64,000 nt of DNA from an uncultured Dehalococcoidia bacterium (GTDB taxonomy: Bacteria; Chloroflexota; Dehalococcoidia; Lucifugimonadales; UBA3495). How positions within the stretch are numbered: position 1 is the stretch's first letter; each line of letters begins with the position of its first letter. The DNA lies in contig CATOSK010000009.1 of assembly GCA_951812535.1 (NCBI GenBank), positions 104,436-168,435 of the forward strand. Reading direction: 5' to 3'. This document shows, piece by piece, positions 1-9,146 of the stretch. A program made the translations under genes and the position numbers. The notes under the pieces were generated by a model. The model made no database searches, was not told where the DNA came from, and saw nothing but the letters and a program-made list of their open reading frames with translations.

Positions 1-2196
1 GACGGTGGAGCGGAGAAGGGCTGCGCGCCAATCCTGCCGCCGGACGATCTGACCGCCCAGTTCCTGCGGGAGCGGGACGGAGCGGAAGTAACCGATCCGC
101 CGGGCTGCCATCCCAACTGCGACTGCGAGCGGTTCGTCGAGCTGTGGAACCTGGTGTTCATGCAGTTCTACCAGGACCCGGAGCGTAACCGGACGCCTCT
201 CCCTGCACCCAGCGTGGATACCGGGATGGGGCTGGAGCGGGCGGCCGCGGTCCTGCAGGGGAAACCCAACGTCTACGAGACGGACCTGTTCTCCCCCATC
301 GTGGCCAAGGTCTGCGAGTTGACGGGCAAGCGTTACGGGGAGGCGGTGGACACCGACTTCGCCATCCGCGTGGTGGCGGAACACTCGCGGGCGGCTTGCT
401 TCCTCATCGGGGACGGCGTGGTTCCCGGCAACGAGGGAAGGGGCTACGTGCTGCGGCGGGTCATCCGCCGGGGCATCCGCTACGGGCGCAGGCTGGGTCT
501 GGGCGAGTCCTTCATGACCGACGTCAGCCGAATGGTGCTGGAGCGGTTCTCGGACGTCTATCACGAACTGCGGGAGAACGAGGCGTTCATCCTCCGGGTA
601 ATCGGGCTGGAGGAAGAGCGGTTCGCGCAGGCGTTCGACGTGGGGAGCGGGATCCTGGAAGGAATGATCGGTGATGAAAGAGAACGAATCTCCGGAGAGG
701 AAACCTTCATCCTTTACGACACCTACGGGTTCCCTCCCGAGCTGACGGCGGAGATAGCCGGGGAGCACGGGTTGTCGGTGGACATGGCCGGGTTCGAGCG
801 AGAGATGGAGGCGCAGCGGGAGCGGGCCCGCTCCGCTGCGGCGTTTACCGGCAGCATGGAGATTCATGCAGCCTACGAAAACCTGGGCGTGGAGCGCAGC
901 CGCTTCGTGGGGTATGACCAACTCCGGCAGGATTCGGTGGTGGCGGCGCTGCTGGCCAGGGATGGCGAGAACCCGGCGGAGGCAACCGGACACGCATCCC
1001 AGGGACAAGCCGTGGAAGTGGTGCTGCAATCAACGCCCTTCTACGCCGAGAGCGGTGGACAGGTGGGGGACCACGGGACGATAGCCGGTCCCAACGGGTT
1101 GGTGCGGGTTGAACACACCCACAGCCCGGTTGCGGGAATGGTGGTACACCAGGGAGTTGTGGAACAGGGAGACATCGCGCTGGGAGACTCGGTGACGGCC
1201 CAGGTCGATCCTTCCAGGCGGATGGATGCGGCGCGCAACCACAGCGGCACTCACATCCTGCACGCGGCGCTCCGGTCGACCCTCGGCGCCCACGTGCGGC
1301 AGGCGGGATCGCTGGTGGCGCCCGACCGCCTCCGGTTCGATTTCAGCCACGTCAGCGCGTTGTCCCGGGACGAACTGCTGTCTGTCCAGGGGTTGGCCAA
1401 CGAGAAGGTCAGGGACAACCTGGGAGTCTCAGTCCATGAGACGACCTATGCGGATGCCGTCCGCGAGGGAGCGCTGGCCTTCTTCGGAGACCGCTACGGG
1501 GATGTTGTCCGGGTCGTAACGATGTCCAACGGGGAACCCTTCAGCGTGGAGGTCTGCGGCGGCACTCACGTCCACGCCACCGGGGAGGTCGGGACTCTCC
1601 TGGTTCTGGGGGAGTCCAGCATCGGCGGCGGGATGCGCCGGATCGAGGCGGTCACCGGGCGGGCCGCGGAACAGCTTTTCGTCGAGCAGTCGGCGCGGCT
1701 GGAAGTCCTGTCCCAACGGCTCCAGACGCCGGTGGCCGACCTGGAATCCCGGGTGGAGTCCTTCCTGCGGGACGCGGAGGACCTGCGGCGGCGGGTCGCA
1801 ACTCTGGAGCGGAGCACACTTCGCTCTGAGGCGGACGGGTTGCTGGCCAGGACTGCTGAAATATCTGGGGTTAAGGTGGTGGCAGGCCGCACTTCCGCCG
1901 GGAGTCCGGAAGCGATGCGGGAGATGGGGGACTTCATCAAGGCCAAGCTGGGCAGTGTAGTGGTGGCGTTGGGCGCAGTGGTGAACGGCAACCCCCTGTT
2001 CGTGACCATGGTGACTCCCGATTTGACGGGACGAGGACTTCACGCCGGCAACATTGCCCGGCAAACCGCCCAAGTGGTTGGCGGCGGGGGCGGGGGGCAG
2101 CCGGAAATGGCCCAGGCCGGAGGCAGAAACGCCGCCAAGCTCGACGAGGCTCTGGACAGCGTCGCTGGCCTGGTCCGTGCGGGGCTATCATCCTGA
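1..2196 (+). CDS. alaS: Alanyl-tRNA synthetase, 5' end outside the window
   Basis: This enzyme charges tRNA-Ala with alanine in the cytosol. The frame is open from base 1, so the start lies outside the window and about 731 residues are visible. CERFVELWNLVFMQFY near bases 127-168 is the conserved end of the AlaRS catalytic core. The editing domain shows the zinc-binding HSGTH motif near base 1240 and CGGTHVHA near 1555. The C-terminal DHHA1 domain has the glycine run VVGGGGGGQP near 2070. All expected domains follow in order and nothing looks broken. The stop codon overlaps the likely start of ruvX, which suggests translational coupling. Codons favour G in third position (CTG, GTG, CGG), unlike plus-strand genes between 8 and 28 kb. 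Confidence 0.97.
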   Translation, partial: DGGAEKGCAPILPPDDLTAQFLRERDGAEVTDPPGCHPNCDCERFVELWNLVFMQFYQDPERNRTPLPAPSVDTGMGLERAAAVLQGKPNVYETDLFSPIVAKVCELTGKRYGEAVDTDFAIRVVAEHSRAACFLIGDGVVPGNEGRGYVLRRVIRRGIRYGRRLGLGESFMTDVSRMVLERFSDVYHELRENEAFILRVIGLEEERFAQAFDVGSGILEGMIGDERERISGEETFILYDTYGFPPELTAEIAGEHGLSVDMAGFEREMEAQRERARSAAAFTGSMEIHAAYENLGVERSRFVGYDQLRQDSVVAALLARDGENPAEATGHASQGQAVEVVLQSTPFYAESGGQVGDHGTIAGPNGLVRVEHTHSPVAGMVVHQGVVEQGDIALGDSVTAQVDPSRRMDAARNHSGTHILHAALRSTLGAHVRQAGSLVAPDRLRFDFSHVSALSRDELLSVQGLANEKVRDNLGVSVHETTYADAVREGALAFFGDRYGDVVRVVTMSNGEPFSVEVCGGTHVHATGEVGTLLVLGESSIGGGMRRIEAVTGRAAEQLFVEQSARLEVLSQRLQTPVADLESRVESFLRDAEDLRRRVATLERSTLRSEADGLLARTAEISGVKVVAGRTSAGSPEAMREMGDFIKAKLGSVVVALGAVVNGNPLFVTMVTPDLTGRGLHAGNIARQTAQVVGGGGGGQPEMAQAGGRNAAKLDEALDSVAGLVRAGLSS

Positions 2197-2648
2197 CAAC
2201 AGGAACCGGGGGTAGCAACCGTTATCTCGCCCTCGACCTGGGAGAGCGGCGAATCGGCCTGGCCGTCAGCTACGGGGAGGGAACGCCGGTCCTTCCGATA
2301 AACCACCTTGTCCGGGGAAACCTGGAACAGGACGTCTCAACCGTCTTGGCCATTGCCCGGGAAAGAAACATCGGCGCCCTGGTGGTGGGCCTGCCGGTGA
2401 CGCTTTCCGGAGCTGTGGGCACCCAGGCCAGGCGGGCCCAGGGTTTTGCCAGGGCAGTGGGCAAGCGGTCGTCTATCCCGGTTCACACCATGGACGAGAC
2501 GTTCAGTACCGTGGAGGCGGAGGGTCTGCTGCGGGACGCTGGCAGTCAACCTTCGCGGGACCGGGGGATGGTGGACTCGGTCGCTGCCGTTTTGATCCTG
2601 GAGCGGTTCCTGGCCGGCCGGGAAGGTGGCGCACCGGCAGGCGGCTAG
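2193..2648 (+). CDS. ruvX: RuvX/YqgF RNase H-like protein (non-ATG start)
   Basis: YqgF/RuvX proteins have an RNase H fold and are tied to Holliday-junction resolution or 16S rRNA maturation. The catalytic signature is visible: an N-terminal DLGERRIGLA with the first acid, GLPVTLSG, DETFST with the glutamate, and DSVAAVLIL with the last aspartate. The first in-frame ATG falls after the DLG motif, so it cannot be the start. No ATG or GTG precedes the motif in this frame. A CTG at 2193, overlapping the alaS stop as CTGA, gives 151 residues, a usual family length. The start is therefore inferred. The stop codon interlocks with that of the convergent nitrilase gene. Confidence 0.88.
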   Translation: MTTGTGGSNRYLALDLGERRIGLAVSYGEGTPVLPINHLVRGNLEQDVSTVLAIARERNIGALVVGLPVTLSGAVGTQARRAQGFARAVGKRSSIPVHTMDETFSTVEAEGLLRDAGSQPSRDRGMVDSVAAVLILERFLAGREGGAPAGG

Positions 2649-3418
2649 ATCGGGGTCCGCTGAAAGTCCTCGGAAACCAGCGACATGGTTTCCAGGTCCC
2701 AGTCGAAGGTCAGCGCCACCGAGGCCGGGGAGGTGGCGCCCAGGAGCCGTTTCCCATTCTGCGCCACCACGCTTTCCGCTTCCCGGAAGTCCAGGTCTTC
2801 CCGCTCGATACCGGAGCGGTTGCACACAATGACGGGCAGGCCCGTGTCCCCGCTGCGCTGCTCCCATTCCCCGTCCGGGCCGCACCCCCCGGGGCCCCAT
2901 GACGCCGGCGAAATGAGCATCTGGGCACCGTTTTCCTTCATCAGTTGAGGAACGTCGTTCTTGTAGCAGTCAGCGCAAACGGGCACTCCAACCTGTACTC
3001 CGTCGCACTCAATGGGATCGCACCGTTCACCGGGGCTGGACCAGGCCTCGGGCCCGCGCAGTGTCTTGACCTTGCGGTGCCAGCCCACGATTTCACCGTC
3101 GCGATTGATCACGAACACGGTGTTGAACATTTTGCCGGATTCAAGGTCCCGCTCCGGATGGGCAAGGAACACCGTGATGGAGAGCTCCTTTACGAGGCGG
3201 CAGAAACTGTCCATCCACGCATCGGGCTGAGGAAGGACCCAGTCGGTGCCGATCTTGTCGGCAAATAGGTACCCCGGGATGCACAGTTCCGGGGTGACCG
3301 CCCAGTCCGCTCCCAGTTCGGCGGCAGTCCTGACGGCCGACTCCACGAGGCGGCGGTTGTTTTCGACGTCCCCGAGGACCGGGGCAACGTGGAGCAGGGA
3401 GATGCGGAGTCTTTTCAT
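2645..3418 (-). CDS. Carbon-nitrogen hydrolase (nitrilase superfamily)
   Basis: A 257-residue single-domain C-N hydrolase. The superfamily's Glu-Lys-Cys triad is visible: E44 in TPELCIPGY, K115 or K117 in HRKVKTLRG, and C148 in GVPVCAD. Such enzymes hydrolyse amides, carbamoyl groups or nitriles in the cytosol. The substrate cannot be read from sequence. C-C-N residues around the nucleophile fit an amidase-like branch better than true nitrilases. The gene stands alone, convergent with ruvX, and its stop codon shares bases with the ruvX stop. An extended -10 element lies 55 bases upstream of the ATG. Confidence 0.85.
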   Translation of the reverse strand: MKRLRISLLHVAPVLGDVENNRRLVESAVRTAAELGADWAVTPELCIPGYLFADKIGTDWVLPQPDAWMDSFCRLVKELSITVFLAHPERDLESGKMFNTVFVINRDGEIVGWHRKVKTLRGPEAWSSPGERCDPIECDGVQVGVPVCADCYKNDVPQLMKENGAQMLISPASWGPGGCGPDGEWEQRSGDTGLPVIVCNRSGIEREDLDFREAESVVAQNGKRLLGATSPASVALTFDWDLETMSLVSEDFQRTPI

Positions 3419-3472
3419 CAGCGACCATTATGGGGCCACGGGCCCTCGGGGAAGATTGGCTGGCAGAGCATG

Positions 3473-3481
3473 ATTATAGCA
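3473..3481 (-). promoter_or_regulatory. Extended -10 promoter element for the nitrilase gene
   Basis: Read on the minus strand the bases are TGCTATAAT, a perfect extended -10 box, 55 bases before the nitrilase ATG. No convincing -35 is seen. The same nine bases occur before three other transcription units in this window. Confidence 0.55.
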
Positions 3482-3793
3482 CCGGGGGATGGGGTGCGGC
3501 AGGGCCTTTCCATTTGATGCGTTGATGCGCCGGACCGAAGGGTGCGCCAGGCGCCTGGAGCTGCCGGTTTATTCGCCAGCCCTGGTCTCCCGGCAACAGC
3601 ACGCTGCACTCAATATCCCGCCATGTTAGGAATACCTTGTGCCGTGGCCGCCTTGACCTTTGCGGGGGGCGTTTTTACAATTTACACATCGGATAGTTGC
3701 GGAGCCGCCCAGCCCCCTGGGGCAAGTTGCCTGAATCAGGGGTGAAAGCGGCGACCCAGCCGAGGCCCCCGCGTAGGCGGGGGGGAGGGGTAG
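3482..3793. other. Intergenic region between nitrilase and SWIM genes
   Basis: About 310 bases with no supported gene. It holds one copy of the dispersed ACAAGTT stem-loop repeat (3704-3752) and a GC palindrome (CCCCCGC at 3766-3772 pairing with GCGGGGG at 3777-3783). The palindrome runs into the purine-rich ribosome site of the SWIM gene. TTTACA near 3674 could be a weak -35 for that gene. Nothing else is recognised. Confidence 0.6.
3704..3752 (+). repeat. ACAAGTT stem-loop repeat, single copy upstream of SWIM gene
   Basis: Outer stem GCCGC (3704-3708) pairs with GCGGC (3748-3752). Inner stem CCCCTG (3714-3719) pairs with CAGGGG (3737-3742). The loop contains GCAAGTTGCCTGAAT. Both stems differ in sequence from the copies at 26.3 and 27.8 kb but keep their pairing, while the loop core is nearly unchanged. 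It lies about 40 bases before the SWIM start codon in the same orientation. Confidence 0.75.
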
Positions 3794-4045
3794 ATGAATT
3801 CCAGCTTTATCGGGAAGGTCGACAAGGCCCGGCGGTACGCGGAGGAGAAGGACCGCGTCAGCATCACCACTTTCAGGGCGACTTTCCAGGGCAACCACGG
3901 CACTTACGACGTCAGTTTCGACGATGGGCGCTGGAACTGCCAGTGCGCCTTCTTCTGGCGCCACGAGGCATGCAGCCACACCATGGCCCTGCAGCGGATC
4001 CTTGATGAGGTTCTCGCCCGCGAGACCCAGGTCGTCGAGGGTTAA
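3794..4045 (+). CDS. Small SWIM zinc-finger protein
   Basis: An 83-residue protein with a clear SWIM motif: C49-x-C51, then eight residues, then C60-x-H62 (WNCQC and EACSH). SWIM fingers bind zinc and mediate DNA or protein contacts. Here the finger is almost the whole protein, so no enzyme function is implied. The ATG at 3794 follows a GGGGAGGGG ribosome site. It is monocistronic and is flanked on both sides by copies of the ACAAGTT repeat. A bidirectional terminator follows. Confidence 0.85.
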   Translation: MNSSFIGKVDKARRYAEEKDRVSITTFRATFQGNHGTYDVSFDDGRWNCQCAFFWRHEACSHTMALQRILDEVLARETQVVEG

Positions 4046-4069
4046 GCGCCGCTCCTTCCCCCTAACGGA

Positions 4070-4118
4070 GCGCCCAAGGAGCCTGGGACAAGTAATCTGC
4101 CCTGGCGACGGAGGGCGC
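4070..4118 (+). repeat. ACAAGTT stem-loop repeat, single copy downstream of SWIM gene
   Basis: Outer stem GCGCCC (4070-4075) pairs perfectly with GGGCGC (4113-4118). Inner stem GGAGCC (4078-4083) pairs with GGCGAC (4104-4109) at four of six positions. The 20-base loop holds GGGACAAGTAATCTGCCCT. The outer stem is again a different sequence with pairing kept. Confidence 0.65.
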
Positions 4119-4139
4119 GACCCTTAGAACAAGAACAGA

Positions 4140-4175
4140 GGCCGGGGAGTTTTCCCCGGCCCCTTTTCGCCGGAG
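4140..4175. terminator. Bidirectional intrinsic terminator
   Basis: A nine-pair GC stem (GGCCGGGGA with TCCCCGGCC, 4140-4161) is followed by CCTTTT on the plus side. It sits between the convergent SWIM gene and fabF. Confidence 0.75.
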
Positions 4176-4202
4176 GGAAACTTTGCCGGAAGGAAACCCG
4201 CG

Positions 4203-5447
4203 CTAACCTTCGACTTTGCGGAAAACCAGGCAAGCGTTCTGCCCGCCGAACCCGAAGGCATTGGATAGCACAACTCCCACGTCCTTCGACCGTGCCGTGT
4301 TGGGAACGTAGTCCAAGTCGCACTCCGGGTCGGGAAACTCGTAGTTCACGGTTGGATGAATCCTCCCGGAAGCAATGGTCTGGACGCACGCCGCCGCTTC
4401 TAAAGCCCCCGACGCGCCCAGCGCATGCCCGATCATGGACTTGGTCGAGCTGATCGGCACCCGTGTCGCTGCGTCCCCGAACAGCCTCTTTATGGCCGCC
4501 GTCTCCACCGCGTCGTTTAGGGGCGTGGACGTCCCGTGCGCGTTGATGTAGTCCACGTCCTTTGGCCCCACCCCCGCGTCCCGCAACGCCAGTTCCATCG
4601 CCCGGGCCGCCGAAGCTCCAGTCTCTTCCGGCTGCACCAGGTGACCCGCATCCGCCGTGCATCCGAACCCCGCTGCCTCGCACAGGATAGTCGCGTTCCT
4701 GGCCACCGCCCGGTCCATCCGCTCCATCACGAGCACCGCAGCCCCTTCCGCCGGGACAAACCCGTCCCGTTCGGCGTCAAAGGGACGGCTGGCCCTCTCC
4801 GGTTCGTCGTTCCGGGTGCTCAGCGCCCGCATCACCGCGAACCCCGCCAGCCCCAGTTGGCTGATTCCCGCCTCCGTGCCCCCGGCCAGCACCACGTCCG
4901 CCGACCCCTGCCGGATGGTTTGGATGGCCTCTCCAATGGCTTGGTTGGAAGCCGCGCAGGCGGTCGTGGCCGTCGAGTTATACCCCCGCGCTCCCGTGTG
5001 GTGCGCCACGTTGGCCGAGGCCATGTTCGGCAGTATCATCGGGAAGAAGAAGGGCGACATCCGCATCCCTCCCCGTCCGGCCAGGATCCGGCAGTTCTCC
5101 TCCAGCGTCGGAAACCCCCCGTTGCCGTTCCCCAGGATAACCCCCACTCGGTAGCTGTCCTCCTGGGATATATCCAGACCCGCTGCCTCAACCGCGTTCA
5201 GCGCCGCGGCAACCCCGAGCTGGGAAAACCGGGCCATCCTCCGCGCGTCCCTTGCCGGCATCCAGTTCACCGGATCAAACCCCTTGACCTCCCCCGAAAT
5301 CCGGCACGGGTAGTCCGTGGCGTCGCACAGCGTCATGGGACCGATTCCCGACCTGCCCGCCACCAGGTTGTCCCAGAATTCTTCCGGCGTCTGTCCCAAT
5401 GGAGTGATGGCCCCCATGCCGGTGATCACCACCCTGGTTTGCTTCAT
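4203..5447 (-). CDS. fabF: Beta-ketoacyl-ACP synthase II
   Basis: A 414-residue condensing enzyme of type II fatty-acid synthesis that extends acyl-ACP with malonyl-ACP. The Cys-His-His triad is complete: C164 in TTACAASN, H304 in NAHGTSTP, and H341 in SMIGHALGASG with K336 just before. Length and motifs match FabF/KASII. An AAGGAG site precedes the ATG at 5447. It is the last gene of a minus-strand set behind an NAD-binding epimerase-like gene and folC. No acpP or fabG is beside it, so this is not the main fab cluster. Confidence 0.95.
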   Translation of the reverse strand: MKQTRVVITGMGAITPLGQTPEEFWDNLVAGRSGIGPMTLCDATDYPCRISGEVKGFDPVNWMPARDARRMARFSQLGVAAALNAVEAAGLDISQEDSYRVGVILGNGNGGFPTLEENCRILAGRGGMRMSPFFFPMILPNMASANVAHHTGARGYNSTATTACAASNQAIGEAIQTIRQGSADVVLAGGTEAGISQLGLAGFAVMRALSTRNDEPERASRPFDAERDGFVPAEGAAVLVMERMDRAVARNATILCEAAGFGCTADAGHLVQPEETGASAARAMELALRDAGVGPKDVDYINAHGTSTPLNDAVETAAIKRLFGDAATRVPISSTKSMIGHALGASGALEAAACVQTIASGRIHPTVNYEFPDPECDLDYVPNTARSKDVGVVLSNAFGFGGQNACLVFRKVEG

Positions 5448-5503
5448 GTCTCCGGTTCTCCTTGCCCGGCATCTCTTGCCCGATGTAGTCCCGCCCGACC
5501 GGC

Positions 5504-6892
5504 CTACCCGGTCCCTGGTGTCCGCAGGTCCCGGGGGATGAGGTCCGGGTAAACCTCGGCCTCAATCCCCAGCATTGCCTCCCTGACCTCCGCTGCGACG
5601 AATAGAGACCCGGTGCCTACCACCAGGTCATTCGGCCCCGCCAGGTCGAGGGCCGCTTCCACCGCTTCCCGCACCGAACCCGTTTCAAAAGCGGGGGGCG
5701 CCCCGCAATCCCTGAAACTCTGTGCCAGCGCCCCGGGTGGCGTGGACCGCGGATGGCGGGAGCGCGTGACGATGACCATCGGCTTGTCCCGCGCCAGCAA
5801 CGGCACCATGTCGTCTACGCTCTTGTCCCTGGAGAACCCCGCGATCACCACCAGGCCCGAATAGTCAAAATACCGGGGCAGGGATTCCAGGAGTGACGCC
5901 ATGGAATGAGCGTTGTGGGCCCCGTCCGCCACCACCCTCGGGGATTCGGACAGCACCTCCATCCGGCACGGCCACTCCACCCCCGCAAACCCCCGCGCAA
6001 CCGCCTCGGCCGGAACGGAATGGCCTTGGTCCATCAGGACTTCCAGCGCGCCTATCGCGGTGGCCGCGTTGCCCTGTTGGTGCAAGCCCAGCAGCGGAAT
6101 ATCCAGCCGGTACTCTCCCCGCACTCCATGAACAGTGAGCGATTGCCGCCGCCCGGAACGCCCGGTTTCCGTCCAGGTAATATCTTCCCCCACGACTATC
6201 GGTCGGCAGCCCCGGTCCCGGCAAGCCGCCAGCAGCTCCGGGGTAGCCCCCAACCCCTGGGGACCGATAACCGCCGGAACGCCGGGCTTGATTATCCCTG
6301 CCTTCTCCCTGGCTATCTTCTCCACCGTATCGCCCAGGATCTCCGTGTGGTCCATGCTGATTGACGTGATGACGCTGACCGTCGGCTCCACCACGTTGGT
6401 GGCGTCCAGGCGCCCCCCCAACCCAACCTCTATGGTCTGGAAATCGCATCTCTCCCTGTTGAAACAGGCGAAGCCCATCGCCGTCATAAATTCGAACAAC
6501 GACACCGGGCCTTCCCCGGACTCGTTGGAGACCCACTCCTGCGGCGCCCACAGGTCCTCCACCAGCCGAGCGAACAGGTCCTCCGTCACTGGCTCCCCAT
6601 CCAGCCGGATTCGCTCCCTGAAGGTGTGCATATGCGGCGAGGAGTAGAAACCCGTACTGTACCCGGCTGCCCCGAGGGCCGCATCGCAGAACGCCGCCGT
6701 GCTTCCCTTCCCCTTGGTCCCCGCCACGTGGACCGTCGGGATGCCCAGGTGTGGCTTGCCCAACCGCTCGAGCAGCACGTTCATTCTCGACAGGTCGAAA
6801 ATGGTCTTCTGCCTGGGACCTGGAGGACGCACCCGTTCGAAATCAACCAGGGATAGCAGGCTGTTTATCGATTCCCGGTACTCCACGGTCAA
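5504..6892 (-). CDS. folC: Folylpolyglutamate synthase / dihydrofolate synthase
   Basis: A Mur-ligase-family enzyme that adds glutamate to dihydropteroate or folate using ATP. The P-loop GTKGKGST is at residues 58-65. The central domain carries the expected GLGGRLDATN and SMDHTEILG motifs, and the C-terminal domain has VADGAHNAHS. Length (462) is typical. The start is either TTG at 6892 or GTG at 6886; an AAAGG is better spaced for the GTG. It lies 56 bases upstream of fabF, so they are probably cotranscribed. Confidence 0.93.
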   Translation of the reverse strand: MTVEYRESINSLLSLVDFERVRPPGPRQKTIFDLSRMNVLLERLGKPHLGIPTVHVAGTKGKGSTAAFCDAALGAAGYSTGFYSSPHMHTFRERIRLDGEPVTEDLFARLVEDLWAPQEWVSNESGEGPVSLFEFMTAMGFACFNRERCDFQTIEVGLGGRLDATNVVEPTVSVITSISMDHTEILGDTVEKIAREKAGIIKPGVPAVIGPQGLGATPELLAACRDRGCRPIVVGEDITWTETGRSGRRQSLTVHGVRGEYRLDIPLLGLHQQGNAATAIGALEVLMDQGHSVPAEAVARGFAGVEWPCRMEVLSESPRVVADGAHNAHSMASLLESLPRYFDYSGLVVIAGFSRDKSVDDMVPLLARDKPMVIVTRSRHPRSTPPGALAQSFRDCGAPPAFETGSVREAVEAALDLAGPNDLVVGTGSLFVAAEVREAMLGIEAEVYPDLIPRDLRTPGTG

Positions 6893-6940
6893 CCTTTACC
6901 CTGCTGGGTATGACGGCCCGGCCCGCTCGCCCCGCGCACC

Positions 6941-7894
6941 TTAGTGGTCCCGGAGGCTGGCCGGCATGAACCCCGCCATCGTTTTAATTCCTTCAGAAAA
7001 GCTGATCTCCTTGAGATAGTCCAGGTTCCCTCCCACCGGCCGCGGATTGAACCCGAAGAACCCTGCCACCGCGTCCGTCTCCGCCACGTTTCTGACGGAA
7101 ATCATCCGCAGCTCCTCTGACGTCAGCGGGGGCTTGGGCAGTACCCTCTCCATCAGCCAGACATTGGGACGCATCATCCAGGACGGCAGATGGAACGGGA
7201 TCCTGAATTTCCCCAGCGTATCGCAAATCAGCTTCAACAACTCGTTGTAGCTCAACTGCTCCGGGCCGCCGATTTCCACGACCCGGTTCCTCAGGTCCGC
7301 CCGTCCCAGCGTCAGCGCTATGCTGCGCGCCAGGTCATTGACATGGATCGGTTGAAACCGGTTGCGCCCCGTCCCCACCACGGGCACCAGCGGCGACACC
7401 TTGATCAGCGCTCCCAGCATACTGGTGAACTCGTCCCCTTTTCCAAACACAATGGACGGACGGATGATGGTGTATGGCACTCCCCCGGCAGCCACCGCCT
7501 GCTCCCCCTGCCACTTGCTGTGCATATAGGGCATCCCCGGGTTGTTGGCGGCTCCCAACGCACTCACCAGCACGATTTCCTTCACCGAGTCGGCATTCCG
7601 GGCCGCCGCCGCCACGTTGGCCGTTCCCTCGTGGTTCACTGACTGGAATGTTGCTCCTCCCTGCTGCCGGATAATCCCCACCAGGTGGATCACCGACTCC
7701 ACCCCGAGAAAGGCGCTGGCCAGCGCCGCCGGATCGGAAACGCTCCCGTAGTGAACGTCCACCGAATCCTCGGGAAACATCCGCTCCCGCCCCGGCGTAT
7801 GCACCAGGCAGCGCACATCGTACCGGTGTTCCAGCAATTCCCCGACAACTTGGCGTCCCAGGAACCCCGTGGCCCCGGTTACCAGTACAACCAT
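6941..7894 (-). CDS. NAD(P)-binding epimerase-like protein (complex I NDUFA9 family)
   Basis: A 317-residue extended short-chain-dehydrogenase fold. The N-terminal VTGATGFLG (residues 5-13) is the Rossmann dinucleotide site. VIHLVGI and YMHSKWQGE follow, the latter in place of the usual YxxxK region. The match is to the atypical SDR group annotated as NDUFA9-like or NmrA-like. No catalytic reaction can be assigned. It opens the minus-strand folC-fabF set with short gaps. GAGG lies just before the ATG. Confidence 0.82.
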   Translation of the reverse strand: MVVLVTGATGFLGRQVVGELLEHRYDVRCLVHTPGRERMFPEDSVDVHYGSVSDPAALASAFLGVESVIHLVGIIRQQGGATFQSVNHEGTANVAAAARNADSVKEIVLVSALGAANNPGMPYMHSKWQGEQAVAAGGVPYTIIRPSIVFGKGDEFTSMLGALIKVSPLVPVVGTGRNRFQPIHVNDLARSIALTLGRADLRNRVVEIGGPEQLSYNELLKLICDTLGKFRIPFHLPSWMMRPNVWLMERVLPKPPLTSEELRMISVRNVAETDAVAGFFGFNPRPVGGNLDYLKEISFSEGIKTMAGFMPASLRDH

Positions 7895-8111
7895 ATCCTC
7901 AACTCAGCCATCCTGTTCCTGGCAACGGTGATGCTGTCCCGGAACCTCGCTCCTAACAGTTTAACAAACTATCCGGCTCGACCTCCGTTGTCACTGGCGC
8001 CGTTCCCGCCAACAAGTTAACATGGCGGTGCTTCCCCCCCTGCCGGGCCCCCGGACAGCCTTCTCGAAGGCCCATGATTGGATTGACACGCTGGCAAGGA
8101 GAACTGCTTTC

Positions 8112-9065
8112 ATGCCTTCCCTGGATTTGCATTTCGGTTCCGGTGCCGCCCTGGGCGCGGCGGAAATAGCCGCCGAAGCCCGCTGGCTCGAGGAACTGGG
8201 ATTCGAGTATATCTCCGTCGGCGAACACTTCATGCGGGGCAGCCCTCCCGGACCGACCCAGGCCGCCCTGCCCCTACTCGCCGTAGCCGCCGGGGCCACG
8301 GACCGGATTCGCCTCCTCTCTTCAATCCTGCTCGTCCCCTTCTATCACCCCCTCATGCTCGCCAAGTTCGCCGCCACCCTCGACATCGCATCCCGGGGCC
8401 GCCTGACCCTTGGCGTCGGCGTCGGTGGTGAGTTCCCCGTGGAGTTTGAAGCCGCCGGATTGAATCCCCGCCAGCGGGGTCGCCGCACCGACGAATGCCT
8501 GGAGGCCGTCCGTCTGCTGTGGACCCAGGATAACGTTTCCTTCCAGGGCCGCCACTTCCAGCTCAATGACGCCGCCATCAACCCCCGGCCCCATCAGGAC
8601 CCCCATCCCCCCGTCTGGGTGGCGGGCCGCCGCGACGCCGCCATGCGCCGTGCCGTGCGGTATGGGGAGGGCTGGCTCCCCTATTTCTACAGCCCCGAAC
8701 GCTACGTCGACAGCGTCCAAAAAATCCACTCCTTCGCCGCCGAGGAAGGCAGGGACCTGTCCGGCTTCCACTGGGGACTCTTCCCCTACATCTCCCTCTA
8801 CCCAACCGAAGAAGAAGCCGCCAACGTCGCGGCGGAAGCTCTCGGCGGCCGTTACCTTTATGGAGGCGACTTCCTGAACATCGTCCGCAACTACTGCCTT
8901 CTTGGCTCTCCCGAACAGTGCGCGGAACGTCTCCAGGAATACATCGATGCCGGTGCCCGCCACATCGTCTTCAGCATCGCCTGCCCCCGCGAAGACCGCG
9001 AGCGCCACATCGACGAAATCGCCAACCGTCTCATTCCCCTGGTTGAGGCCGCCAATGCGGAGTGA
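8112..9065 (+). CDS. LLM-class flavin-dependent oxidoreductase
   Basis: A luciferase-like (bacterial luciferase/F420-dependent) TIM-barrel oxidoreductase, about 317 residues. LDLHFGSG starts the barrel. FEYISVGEHF, RIRLLSSILLVPFYHPLMLAK and RLTLGVGVGGEFPVEFEA are typical LLM segments. Flavin (FMN or F420) and substrate cannot be told apart from sequence. The start is set at ATG 8112 because AAGGAG lies ten bases upstream; the reading frame is open further back but without a ribosome site. The next gene, an amidohydrolase, is 81 bases away on the same strand. Confidence 0.88.
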   Translation: MPSLDLHFGSGAALGAAEIAAEARWLEELGFEYISVGEHFMRGSPPGPTQAALPLLAVAAGATDRIRLLSSILLVPFYHPLMLAKFAATLDIASRGRLTLGVGVGGEFPVEFEAAGLNPRQRGRRTDECLEAVRLLWTQDNVSFQGRHFQLNDAAINPRPHQDPHPPVWVAGRRDAAMRRAVRYGEGWLPYFYSPERYVDSVQKIHSFAAEEGRDLSGFHWGLFPYISLYPTEEEAANVAAEALGGRYLYGGDFLNIVRNYCLLGSPEQCAERLQEYIDAGARHIVFSIACPREDRERHIDEIANRLIPLVEAANAE

Positions 9066-9146
9066 GCCCCACCGCTCCTCTTTCCCCAGCCCAATGGACA
9101 ACCGCCGCGCCAAGTGGGAGCATAATCCGAACCACCCTCAGGAACA

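Noticed and set aside
4536..5552. A plus-strand frame antisense to fabF
   Set aside because: fabF has a full catalytic triad on the minus strand; the antisense frame is Arg/Pro-rich noise.
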